Shown: piece after piece, positions 26,074-32,633 of the stretch | How the letters are laid out: each line of letters begins with the position of its first letter | How positions within the stretch are numbered: the stretch's first letter is position 1 | DNA from: Leptolyngbyaceae cyanobacterium RM1_1_2 | GTDB lineage: Bacteria; Cyanobacteriota; Cyanobacteriia; Phormidesmidales; Phormidesmidaceae | DNA length: 32,633 nucleotides | Assembly: GCA_012032345.1 (NCBI GenBank) | Contig: JAAUQI010000055.1 | Location: forward strand, 1-32,633 | Direction of reading: 5' to 3' | The notes under the pieces: model-generated | Told to the model about the DNA's origin: nothing | The model's input: the letters and a program-made list of their open reading frames with translations, nothing else | Databases searched by the model: none | Made by a program: the position numbers and the translations under genes

Positions 26074-27525
26074 TCAGTTAGGGACAATCAGAGAACTGTC
26101 TTCAAGCTGATCGACTTCCTCTAACGTCTCCTCCGGGTTTTTCTGCTTCGACCTCTGAATGTAATTCAGCTTGACCTCCTCTAGCAAATCGCTCAGGAGG
26201 GTTTTCATTTCTGTCTGGGTAGTGCCGCTGGTTAGCTCTCGGCCTAGGGCGTGACGAAAATCATCGCTGAGCTGATCAACTAACACGCGCCCTTCGACAT
26301 CAGCATAGGAATCTGCCAGGACATCGCAGGTGGTCTGAGCCAGATAATCTGAAATGGGCGCTACCATCTCCTGAGGAATGGCCTGGATGCCTGGAATCTG
26401 CTGCAAGCCTTCGTACAGGTCTGACTCCCTCAGCGCTTTTTGCAGGCTGTGACGCAGCAGCGCTTCCAAATCTGGCTTGATTGTGGGCATGACCTGATAG
26501 ATCACTAAGCGCAGCAGGCGATCGGTAAGCTTATCAACTTTTTTAATATCGCCAACCTGAACGTAGCCACTAGCAGCCGCATTGGCATCTATCAGCCCAG
26601 CCGCGTTTACCGCTTCTTTCGCCTGATTGACCATACGAACCAAAGCAAATCGAGAAACTCGTTCCGCTAAATAGGCAGCAGGTTCGTGAGTAATCTGACT
26701 TAGCAAGCGCTCCAGATTAAACAAACTCGAACGATGAACCCGCACCGCCGTGGGCACAATTCGCAACCAGTGCCAAAAAGGCAAAAACAGGGGTAGCTCA
26801 TACCAGCGACGGGCGATCGCATCGAGCCAAGAGACTCCCAAATTTTGGCGGCTGATGGCGGCTGTTCTGAGCAAAAACTCAATAGCAAAAAAAGCGACGA
26901 AGTAAATATCTATCCGCCAAAACTCATCGACGAACTGCCCAATCTCGTTGGTTTCACGAAAGTAATTTGACGCAATTAGAGGCCGTATACTTTGCTCAAA
27001 AAAAGCTTTAGCATTGGGCCACCCAGCATATTTTATGTAAGCTGGACTCCAAAAGGTCAAGAAAGCCTCTCGATTGGACTCAGCGCCAGTATGGAAGCGC
27101 ATTTTTCGCTTTAGTCGGGCAAAAGCTGCGGTCTTATCTGCCATCAAAAACGGATTGTCGTCCATCATATCGAGGCTCTGATTTTGAAGCTGTTTCAGCA
27201 CAGCGGCTGTCTTTGTGCCAAAAACACCGTCTCTGGCGATCGCGGCCTCTAGCATGCTGACAGTTTCCAAGTAGCCCTCAGTGATCTCGTTTGGCTCTAT
27301 GCCCTTGATCGGGTCATATTGATGAACAATGACGGGAAAATACTCTACATACAAGTCTCTTAAAGAGATGTACGTAATGTTAAAAAACACCAGCAGCAGA
27401 TTCGCTACCATAACGACTGCTACGAGCTTCCCCCCAAAAACCATCCACTGGTTCTGCCGCCGGTTCTTCCTGACTGTCCACTTTTCATCAGCAGTCTGAA
27501 CTGCGGCTAGTTCGCTATTGTTCAT
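26074..27525 (-). CDS. Large cyanobacterial membrane protein of unknown function
   Basis: The 483-residue protein has a basic cytosolic N-terminus, a first membrane helix (about 30-55), and a soluble loop of about 140 residues. A second hydrophobic block follows at about 205-265, containing IYFVAFFAIEFLLRTA and WLRIVPTAVRVHRS. The spacing of Arg residues in the latter and the EFLLR segment recall the S2-S4 part of voltage-gated channels, but no pore helix or selectivity filter follows. The last about 210 residues are helical and soluble and end in an acidic tail. I do not recognise a characterised family. It converges on the phospholipase-D gene with a 26-bp gap. Confidence 0.6.
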   Translation of the reverse strand: MNNSELAAVQTADEKWTVRKNRRQNQWMVFGGKLVAVVMVANLLLVFFNITYISLRDLYVEYFPVIVHQYDPIKGIEPNEITEGYLETVSMLEAAIARDGVFGTKTAAVLKQLQNQSLDMMDDNPFLMADKTAAFARLKRKMRFHTGAESNREAFLTFWSPAYIKYAGWPNAKAFFEQSIRPLIASNYFRETNEIGQFVDEFWRIDIYFVAFFAIEFLLRTAAISRQNLGVSWLDAIARRWYELPLFLPFWHWLRIVPTAVRVHRSSLFNLERLLSQITHEPAAYLAERVSRFALVRMVNQAKEAVNAAGLIDANAAASGYVQVGDIKKVDKLTDRLLRLVIYQVMPTIKPDLEALLRHSLQKALRESDLYEGLQQIPGIQAIPQEMVAPISDYLAQTTCDVLADSYADVEGRVLVDQLSDDFRHALGRELTSGTTQTEMKTLLSDLLEEVKLNYIQRSKQKNPEETLEEVDQLEDSSLIVPN

Positions 27526-27763
27526 GGTTGTTCAAAATCAGGCTGACTAAACTCAGGCTGCTGCTATCAAAAGCGATCCTGCCTCAGCAAGTCATCCTGC
27601 TGTGGGCTGAGCCAGTAATTTTTGCTAATTCTAAGTCGCTCCCTAGATGGATGTATTTGCAGGTGCGATCGCTAAGATCTAACCCGTATAGCTGCAAAAA
27701 TTAAAACATACGTTTTAACCCCAGCCAACATGACAGTCAATCATTAAAAACTACTAGAGCAAC

Positions 27764-28018
27764 ATGGCTTCCAAAAAACCTTTAGACGGTGTCATTCTTA
27801 TCGACTGTGCTAAGGCAAACGCTAAGCAAGGGCTAGCAGTAGCCGCTAAGCAGTGCGGCTTTGGTGATGATACTGAACGTTTCATGCAGGTACTCAAACA
27901 GGCCTGTGAAGATATGGGGATTGAGCTAAATCAGATTGAAGATTTAATCACCGAACAGCAGCGAGTAAAACAGCAGGGAGGATTTGAGGTAGCCCCCGAA
28001 ACCCCCGCTGATTTGTAA
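27764..28018 (+). CDS. Small conserved-type protein of unknown function
   Basis: The 84-residue protein has LDGVILIDCAKANAKQGLAV, a Cys- and Gly-containing turn (KQCGFGDD), an amphipathic helix (RFMQVLKQACEDMGIELN) and a Gln/Pro-rich acidic tail. There are no membrane segments. Its codon use and good start context (ATG 27764 after an A-rich leader) support a real gene. It is 162 bp upstream of the helical carotenoid protein gene on the same strand; a shared role is possible but not shown. The 238 bp upstream of it (27526-27763) hold no other feature I can support. Confidence 0.6.
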   Translation: MASKKPLDGVILIDCAKANAKQGLAVAAKQCGFGDDTERFMQVLKQACEDMGIELNQIEDLITEQQRVKQQGGFEVAPETPADL

Positions 28019-28180
28019 TTAAAGACTTGTCATTAAAGGCTGGCAATCAGGGTAAACCAAATCTATAACTTCGGATAGGAGTTGAGCATACCCACAATTT
28101 GCTACTTCTAAAGGCGATCGCTATTTAGACGTTAGCGGTCAGGGCTGGAACGTATAGTCAATAAATTGGAGAAAACTATT

Positions 28181-28708
28181 ATGGTTTCTGCTAAGGATGC
28201 TCAATCTTCTATCCTGTCAGATGATGCCAAGCAGGTTTATCAGGCTTACTCTCAGCTAGGGACAGATGAAAAACTAGCGCTGCTTTACTACGTTTACGAA
28301 AAAATGGGAGACACAGTCACGCCAGCCGCCCCGGATGCGGCAGAGCCTGAACTGGTTAATCGGTTAGCCACGGGCTACTTTGATCTAGACGACGAAGCTC
28401 AGTTAGCCATCATGCGAGAAATTGTAGAAGGCAAAGATTCTGAGTCTTCTCGGGCTTACGGCGGCCTTACAGCCAATAACCAGCTTTTAGTCTGGTATAT
28501 TTGGGCGGATGCAATGGGCGATCGCGTTGTGGACATGCCGGGTGATTATGAAGCGAGTGATGCAGTGTCTCAGGCGCTAAAGCAAATCGAAAATTTAGAG
28601 TTTGAGTCACAGATATCAGTTTTGCGAGAAGCCGCCAGCGCTATGGGCTATAGCGAAGTCAAACCAATTGCTACTCAAGCAGAGACAGGCAAGACGCCCA
28701 GTCTCTAA
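28181..28708 (+). CDS. Helical carotenoid protein (OCP N-terminal-domain homologue)
   Basis: The protein has 175 residues from ATG 28181; GGAG at 28168-28171 is a well-placed ribosome-binding site, so the in-frame TTG at 28166 is rejected. The sequence follows the all-helical orange-carotenoid-protein N-terminal domain: YQAYSQLGTDEKLALLYYVY, EKMGDTVTPAAPDAAEPEL, LDDEAQLAIMREIVEGKD, NNQLLVWYIWADAMGDRVV and QISVLREAASAMGY. The C-terminal NTF2-like sensor domain of OCP is absent, so it cannot photoswitch by itself. Such HCPs bind one keto-carotenoid and act as singlet-oxygen quenchers, energy quenchers or carotenoid carriers. The clade cannot be told from the sequence alone. Confidence 0.88.
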   Translation: MVSAKDAQSSILSDDAKQVYQAYSQLGTDEKLALLYYVYEKMGDTVTPAAPDAAEPELVNRLATGYFDLDDEAQLAIMREIVEGKDSESSRAYGGLTANNQLLVWYIWADAMGDRVVDMPGDYEASDAVSQALKQIENLEFESQISVLREAASAMGYSEVKPIATQAETGKTPSL

Positions 28709-28884
28709 CTGTAAGACTTTAACTGCTTAAAAAATGGCCAGAAATAAGCAGTTTCAACAGCTTGGCAGTGAAGCTCTGGCAGCGCCACAGGGCTAGCTGC
28801 ACTCCAGTGACGAAACTGCTACTGCCCGACGTCAAAAATCAACTATTGGCGGCATTGACCGCTGAAAAAGCACGAGGATACACC

Positions 28885-29510
28885 ATGCAGGTTCCATTAG
28901 AAATTGTTTATCGTGGCGTCAATAAAACAGACGCCTTGGAAACGCTGATTCGAGAAAAAGTAGATAAGCTAGAGCAGATATGCGACCACATCATTAGCTG
29001 CCATGTAGCTGTTGAGCAGGCTCATGAGCACCCCAGTGCCGGGTCGCCTTACCGCATTAGAATCAATCTGAGCGTACCCCCAGGCCATGAGCTAGCCGCC
29101 GACAAAAGCCCCGATCGGGCACTCAATACGACACACCAGAAACGCTTATTCGAGATGCTTTTGAGGCCGTTCGTAGGCAGCTTGCAGAGCTGGTTGACAG
29201 GCAGCAGCAAAAAGTCAAGCAGCATCCTGACCAATCAGTTGGCGCTATTGTGACAAAGCTGTTTCCCAGTGAGGGATATGGCTTCTTGAAAGCTATGTCT
29301 GGCGAAGAAATATACTTTCACAAAAACAGCGTTTTACACGATGACTTTGGGCGGCTAACTGTCGGAACGGGCGTTCGCTTCTTTTTAAGTCAGGGGCAGG
29401 ACGGCCCTCAGGCAAGCACTGTTCAAATCGTCAGCAAGCCGGGTGAACGGGCTGGCAAAAGCCGAGACACTAAAGAGACTGCTGCTGTGCCTCCTTTAGG
29501 CTGGCAGTAG
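28885..29510 (+). CDS. HPF/RaiA-like ribosome-associated protein fused to a cold-shock domain (frameshifted)
   Basis: The start is ATG 28885 (MQVPLEIVYRGVNKTDAL) with GAGG at 28874-28877. Residues 1-110 match the HPF/sigma-54-modulation fold (LIREKVDKLEQICDHIISCH, YRIRINLSVPPGHEL). After ALNT the frame breaks at 29128-29133 (one base missing), and the next frame gives TPETLIRDAFEAVRRQLAEL and a cold-shock domain (LFPSEGYGFLKAMSGEEIYF, HKNSVL, GPQASTVQIV). This two-domain form is known in cyanobacteria and proteobacteria; HPF proteins bind and hibernate or protect ribosomes and the cold-shock part binds RNA. It ends 5 bp from the convergent phosphoglucomutase stop. Confidence 0.8.
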
Positions 29511-29515
29511 GTAGC

Positions 29516-30982
29516 TTAGCTAATCGCCTCCGCCCAGTCTTTAGCCCAGTTCAAATTCTGGTGGACTTCCTCCAGGTTGCTGGCCTCAGAATACAGCCGC
29601 AGGACAGGTTCTGTGCCGCTAAAGCGGATCAGCAGCCAACTACCGTCTTCTAACGTAAACTTATAGCCGTCAATGGTGAGGCAGTCTTTGACTGCCTTGC
29701 CTGCTATGGTTTGAGGCGAGTTGGTGCTAAGCTCCTGTACCAGCCGGGCGCGTACCTCCATGCTGGCTAGGGGTAAATCGATCCGGTCGTACTCAGACTG
29801 GTAGCCAGTAGCTTTTTGGAGCTGGCTGTAGTAGTCGCTGAGGTCAAGACCTGACATGACTACAGCTTCTAGCACATACAGGGCAGACATCAGGGCATCG
29901 CGCTCAGGAATGTGGTGCCCATAGCCAATGCCTCCTGACTCTTCACCGCCGATTAAAGTAGGCTGGGTTTGCATACGGTCGGCAATGTACTTGTAGCCGA
30001 TGGCAGTCTCGTGAACGGGCAGGCCGTGAATAGCGGCGATCGCCGGAATCAGGTTAGAGCCGCTGATAGTTTTGATTACCTCGCCTCTAAGTCCCTGCCG
30101 AGTCGCCAAATGATCGATCAAAATAGGAATCAAAATCTGTGAGCTAAGGAAGTTGCCCTGTCCGTCTACAGCGGCAATGCGATCGCTGTCGCCGTCAAAG
30201 ACCAGTCCTACGGCTAGCCCCTCTGGAGTGTTGGGCTGATAGACCTTGAGCGTTTCCAGCATTTTAGTTAAATATTTGGGTAGCGGTTCGGGTGAGCCAC
30301 CGCCAAACATCGGATCGGCAGAGCCGTTTAGCTCATTGATCGGCATTTCTAGCAGCCGCTCCAGCCCAGTTGCTGCCGCCCCGTGCATCACATCCGCAAA
30401 GACGGTTAGCTTGCCGCTGGCGATCGCCGCCCGAATCGGTTCCACATTAACTTTAGCGCGTAGTCCCTGGCAGTAGCCCGCCCAAGGGTCAAAAGTAGAC
30501 AGCTTACCGGGTGTCGCGGCTACAGGCACTTCGGTGTTGAGCTGCGCCTCGACTTCTTGCGTAACTTCCGGTGGCACCGAGCCGCCAAAGGCTCCCTTAA
30601 TCTTTAAGCCAGAATAGGCTGCTGGGTTATGGCTGGCAGTAATCACAACCGCGCCTAGGGCATTTTCGGCTTTGGCCGCCCAGCTAAAAGCGGGAGTGGG
30701 CGCGTAGGTTTCGCTCAGCATCACGTCAAAACCCGCCCTAGCGATCGCCTCTGCCGCAGTCCGGGCAAATTCAGGTGAGAGAAAGCGGCGATCGTGACCC
30801 ACAATCACCTTATTACTGCCCGTCATCTCTCCGTAGCGCTGTCTGAGTACCTGAGCGGCCACCTGAGCCACCTGTACGACTCGCTCAAATGTAAAATCTG
30901 CGGCAATCATACCGCGCCAGCCATCAGTTCCAAATGCGATCGGCTTGCCAATAAATGAGGCCGGGGAAAGCGCAACTGCCAT
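29516..30982 (-). CDS. Phosphoglucomutase/phosphomannomutase family protein
   Basis: The 488-residue protein has the alpha-D-phosphohexomutase layout: IAFGTDGWRGMIAADFTFE, the phosphoserine loop VITASHNPAAYSGLKIKG, the metal-binding loop LVFDGDSDRIAAVDG, the sugar-binding loop LIGGEESGGIGYG, and the phosphate-binding RFSGTEPVLRLYSEA. It probably interconverts glucose-1- and glucose-6-phosphate, linking glycogen and sugar-nucleotide metabolism. Whether it prefers glucose or mannose cannot be told. It is about 60 residues shorter than the long PGM (Pgm1) type. Frame intact. Confidence 0.93.
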   Translation of the reverse strand: MAVALSPASFIGKPIAFGTDGWRGMIAADFTFERVVQVAQVAAQVLRQRYGEMTGSNKVIVGHDRRFLSPEFARTAAEAIARAGFDVMLSETYAPTPAFSWAAKAENALGAVVITASHNPAAYSGLKIKGAFGGSVPPEVTQEVEAQLNTEVPVAATPGKLSTFDPWAGYCQGLRAKVNVEPIRAAIASGKLTVFADVMHGAAATGLERLLEMPINELNGSADPMFGGGSPEPLPKYLTKMLETLKVYQPNTPEGLAVGLVFDGDSDRIAAVDGQGNFLSSQILIPILIDHLATRQGLRGEVIKTISGSNLIPAIAAIHGLPVHETAIGYKYIADRMQTQPTLIGGEESGGIGYGHHIPERDALMSALYVLEAVVMSGLDLSDYYSQLQKATGYQSEYDRIDLPLASMEVRARLVQELSTNSPQTIAGKAVKDCLTIDGYKFTLEDGSWLLIRFSGTEPVLRLYSEASNLEEVHQNLNWAKDWAEAIS

Positions 30983-31133
30983 AACGATACCTTTGGGTCT
31001 GAAGGAGTTTAAACTGCTTCCAAGAGTTTAACCAGCCGACTGCCGACCCACCAGTGTCTGATAGCAAATCTATAAAGAATTTATCTCGTTCAGAATTTTA
31101 TTTAGCTAAGTCTCAATCATAATACCGAGTGGC

Positions 31134-31658
31134 TTACTGATACCGTAGCTGCAGAGCTTCGACCACAAAGGGCGCTTTGGCACCGATGATGAGGCTGGCC
31201 ATCTGATTAGCGGTCACGGTGAGCCAGACAGCAGGAATAGACTGTCCTGGGTGCTGAGCGGCAAAATCCTGCGTGTGGCCCTGAGCAATACAGTGTCCCC
31301 GAACATCTAGAGCGCTGAGGGTCACTTCACCCAGGCTGCGAACACAAACTTGAATTTGTGAGAAAGGGCGATGCAGCAGAACCCGAATATCGCCCTCTTC
31401 CTGGCTGGGTATAATCACCGGGCAGGCTGTCTGGTTGAGGTATCTGGGATTAGACGGGTAAAGCGCGATCGCGCCTTCAAAGACAAGACCAGATTTTTGT
31501 AAGCGATCGCTGACTGGCTCAAACTGTGAGAGTTGGTGAAAGTCAGGCTGAAGCTGACGGTAACAACAGGGCAGCCCGTAAACCTGTCGGTGGGTTTTGG
31601 CCGACTGGCGCTGAGACCGAGAACTAAAAGCCGATTGGGAGACGGTTTGACTATGCAC
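31134..31658 (-). CDS. Hypothetical protein, possible beta-sandwich fold
   Basis: The 174-residue protein starts with a Ser/Gln-rich, basic segment (about 1-35). Then come FHQLSQFEPVSDRLQKSGLV, an EGAIALYPSNPRYLNQ stretch, and alternating strand-like segments IRVLLHRPFSQIQVCV, EVTLSALDVRGH, VWLTVTANQMASLIIGA and ending FVVEALQLRYQ. The layout recalls secreted or cytosolic galactose-binding-like domains that mention an object at phrases like GLVFEGAIAL, but no signal peptide or sorting motif is visible. The function is unknown. Confidence 0.5.
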   Translation of the reverse strand: MHSQTVSQSAFSSRSQRQSAKTHRQVYGLPCCYRQLQPDFHQLSQFEPVSDRLQKSGLVFEGAIALYPSNPRYLNQTACPVIIPSQEEGDIRVLLHRPFSQIQVCVRSLGEVTLSALDVRGHCIAQGHTQDFAAQHPGQSIPAVWLTVTANQMASLIIGAKAPFVVEALQLRYQ

Positions 31659-31827
31659 AGCAGTAAATTCCCTGAACGTTGACGATTTCTCCTACAAATA
31701 GGATCGATTGCTTTACGCACAGATCCAAGATTGCTTGTGTCACTAATAAAATTGTCTAGGCCGCGATCGCCTGCCTGTTTTTCTGCGCACATCGCTTCCG
31801 ACTTGTGATAGATTGGCTGGAGTATGG

Positions 31828-31901
31828 CGGGATGTAGCGCAGCTTGGTAGCGCACTTCGTTCGGGACGAAGGGGCCGCAGGTTCGAATCCTGTCATCCCG
31901 A
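31828..31901 (+). tRNA. tRNA-Pro (anticodon CGG)
   Basis: The 74-nt cloverleaf has a 7-bp acceptor stem (CGGGATG, 31828-31834; CATCCCG, 31894-31900) and discriminator A. The anticodon stem is CTTCG/CGAAG with loop TTCGGGA, so the anticodon is CGG at 31862-31864, reading CCG. The T arm is GCAGG-TTCGAAT-CCTGT. The CCA end is not encoded. A small hairpin CATCAA-CCTT-TTGATG follows at 31942-31957. The 169 bp upstream hold no gene I can support. Confidence 0.95.
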
Positions 31902-32493
31902 TTCTTCTAAAACCTACTGCGGAAGCGCCTTGTAGCCGACGCATCAACCTTTTGATGACCCTAACCTATTGTCATGGTCTGCCCGTTGGCAGTCGGCCCA
32001 GGTCGCCTTTTGTCTACCGCCGCTGATGGTTGGTCTTCGTCGGCGTGAAGATCTCGTGCTTGCCCAAATGGGCAAAAATTGAACTCTCCTCGCTGAGAGT
32101 TGATGACAGAGTGAGGGTATCAAGACGAAAGTCGCGGCGTTGGAATTTGCCCTTGCCCAAGTAGCCCCACTCCGCAAAGGTGATGGCTTGGTTGTCGTAA
32201 GTGCGCATCGTCAGAGCATCGCCATGTACCAGGTTTTACGACAGTACTTAGGACGCCGCCCTATAGAGATCGTCCGACCCATCCAGACTCAGGTATTCAG
32301 TGAAGATCTCCAGCACATTGGCGCGGCACTCAGCAATGTTGTCCATCAATAACTCGATACCATAGATACACATCAACCCCAACAGGGCATAGTGCCGCCG
32401 CTCAAAGTCTGACTTGCCATAGGGCACTTCGAAAAATAGCCAGAGCGAAATCAATATGAGATCATGAGGTTGTTTTTGTGAAGACTGCAGGCA
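31902..32493. other. Gene-poor region with a possible decayed minus-strand gene
   Basis: No intact gene is convincing. On the minus strand one frame reads from 32535 to 32014 with two in-frame stops (32248-32250 and about 32236): ERRHYALLGLMCIYGIELLM, then after the stops MRTYDNQAITFAEWGYLGKG. It could be a decayed gene, but I recognise no family. Hairpins TTGCCC-AAAT-GGGCAA (32060-32075) and AACTCTC-N6-GAGAGTT (32082-32101) are present. The left end of the IS5-type element must lie near 32440-32490, but its terminal repeat cannot be identified without its other end. Confidence 0.4.
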
Positions 32494-32633
32494 ATGAGAC
32501 AGCAAGGATTTTGGGATATTGAAGCCTGTCAGCAAAAACTGGAGCGAAAGAAGTCACTCCTGAATCAGTTGGATGCATTAGTGCCTTGGGAGACCTTCCG
32601 TCCTATCCTGATGCAGATTCGTGAGAAACCGCG
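32494..32633 (+). mobile_element. IS5-family transposase, N-terminal 46 residues (cut by window end)
   Basis: From ATG 32494 the frame reads MRQQGFWDIEACQQKLERKK, then SLLNQLDALVPWETFRPILM and QIREKPR, and runs off the window. This N-terminus (short helical region, then a (V/I)PWETFRP motif, then KPR before the DDE domain) matches cyanobacterial IS5-group transposases as I know them. The DDE catalytic part and the right end of the element lie beyond the window, so completeness is unknown. Confidence 0.75.

Noticed and set aside
28762-28884. Upstream extension of the HPF-like protein from a GTG at 28762
   Set aside because: The ATG at 28885 has a good ribosome-binding site (GAGG, 7 bases away) and matches the family N-terminus; the extension shows nothing recognisable.
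32140-32352. A 70-codon plus-strand frame near the right end
   Set aside because: It is one of several overlapping frames in a gene-poor stretch and matches no family.

Overview
The window is chromosomal DNA of a cyanobacterium. The evidence is the very frequent HIP1 octamer (GCGATCGC), an intact ntcA, a ferrochelatase with a chlorophyll-binding-like tail, a helical carotenoid protein, and several protein families that are largely cyanobacterial (DUF3084, the Crp-type paralogue, the DALR-only protein, the proline-rich TPR-like protein). The genus cannot be fixed from this sequence; a filamentous Leptolyngbya-like or large-genome Synechococcales lineage is only a guess.

Layout. Positions 1-7.5 kb hold core genes: a DUF3084 coiled-coil membrane protein behind ntcA (both minus strand), fabI divergent from ntcA with an NtcA-type site between them, a stand-alone arginyl-tRNA-synthetase-like DALR protein, a Crp/Fnr paralogue, a DUF4126 membrane protein and hemH. 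From 7.8 to 13.3 kb come a tyrosine recombinase, a proline-rich TPR-like membrane protein, a small membrane-anchored protein and argD.

The accessory island lies at about 13.45-16.25 kb. A caspase-like (C14) protein fused to a formylglycine-generating-enzyme/C-type-lectin-fold domain is broken by a 107-bp MITE-like insertion and three single-base frameshifts. Its C-terminus has the hallmark variable region of a diversity-generating retroelement (DGR) target. It is followed by a 3'-truncated avd gene, which ends at a palindromic repeat, and then by a Trypco1 (TCD1) domain gene. No template repeat and no reverse transcriptase are present, so this looks like the remnant, or a remote target, of a DGR-diversified caspase conflict system.

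From 16.5 to 31 kb are a large GAF-repeat sensor protein (frameshifted), pyrD, a cupin gene divergent from a LysR regulator with a clear T-N11-A operator, tex (frameshifted), a phospholipase-D/cardiolipin-synthase-like gene, a large membrane protein, a small conserved protein, a helical carotenoid protein, an HPF-cold-shock fusion (frameshifted) and a phosphoglucomutase. The right end has a hypothetical gene, tRNA-Pro(CGG), a gene-poor degenerate stretch and the first 47 codons of an IS5-type transposase running off the window.

Several well-conserved genes carry lone single-base indels at points where the protein continues perfectly in another frame. Either the sequence has a raised indel error rate, or several genes are true pseudogenes. 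This matters for reading the DGR locus, whose MITE insertion and avd truncation cannot be explained by base-level error.
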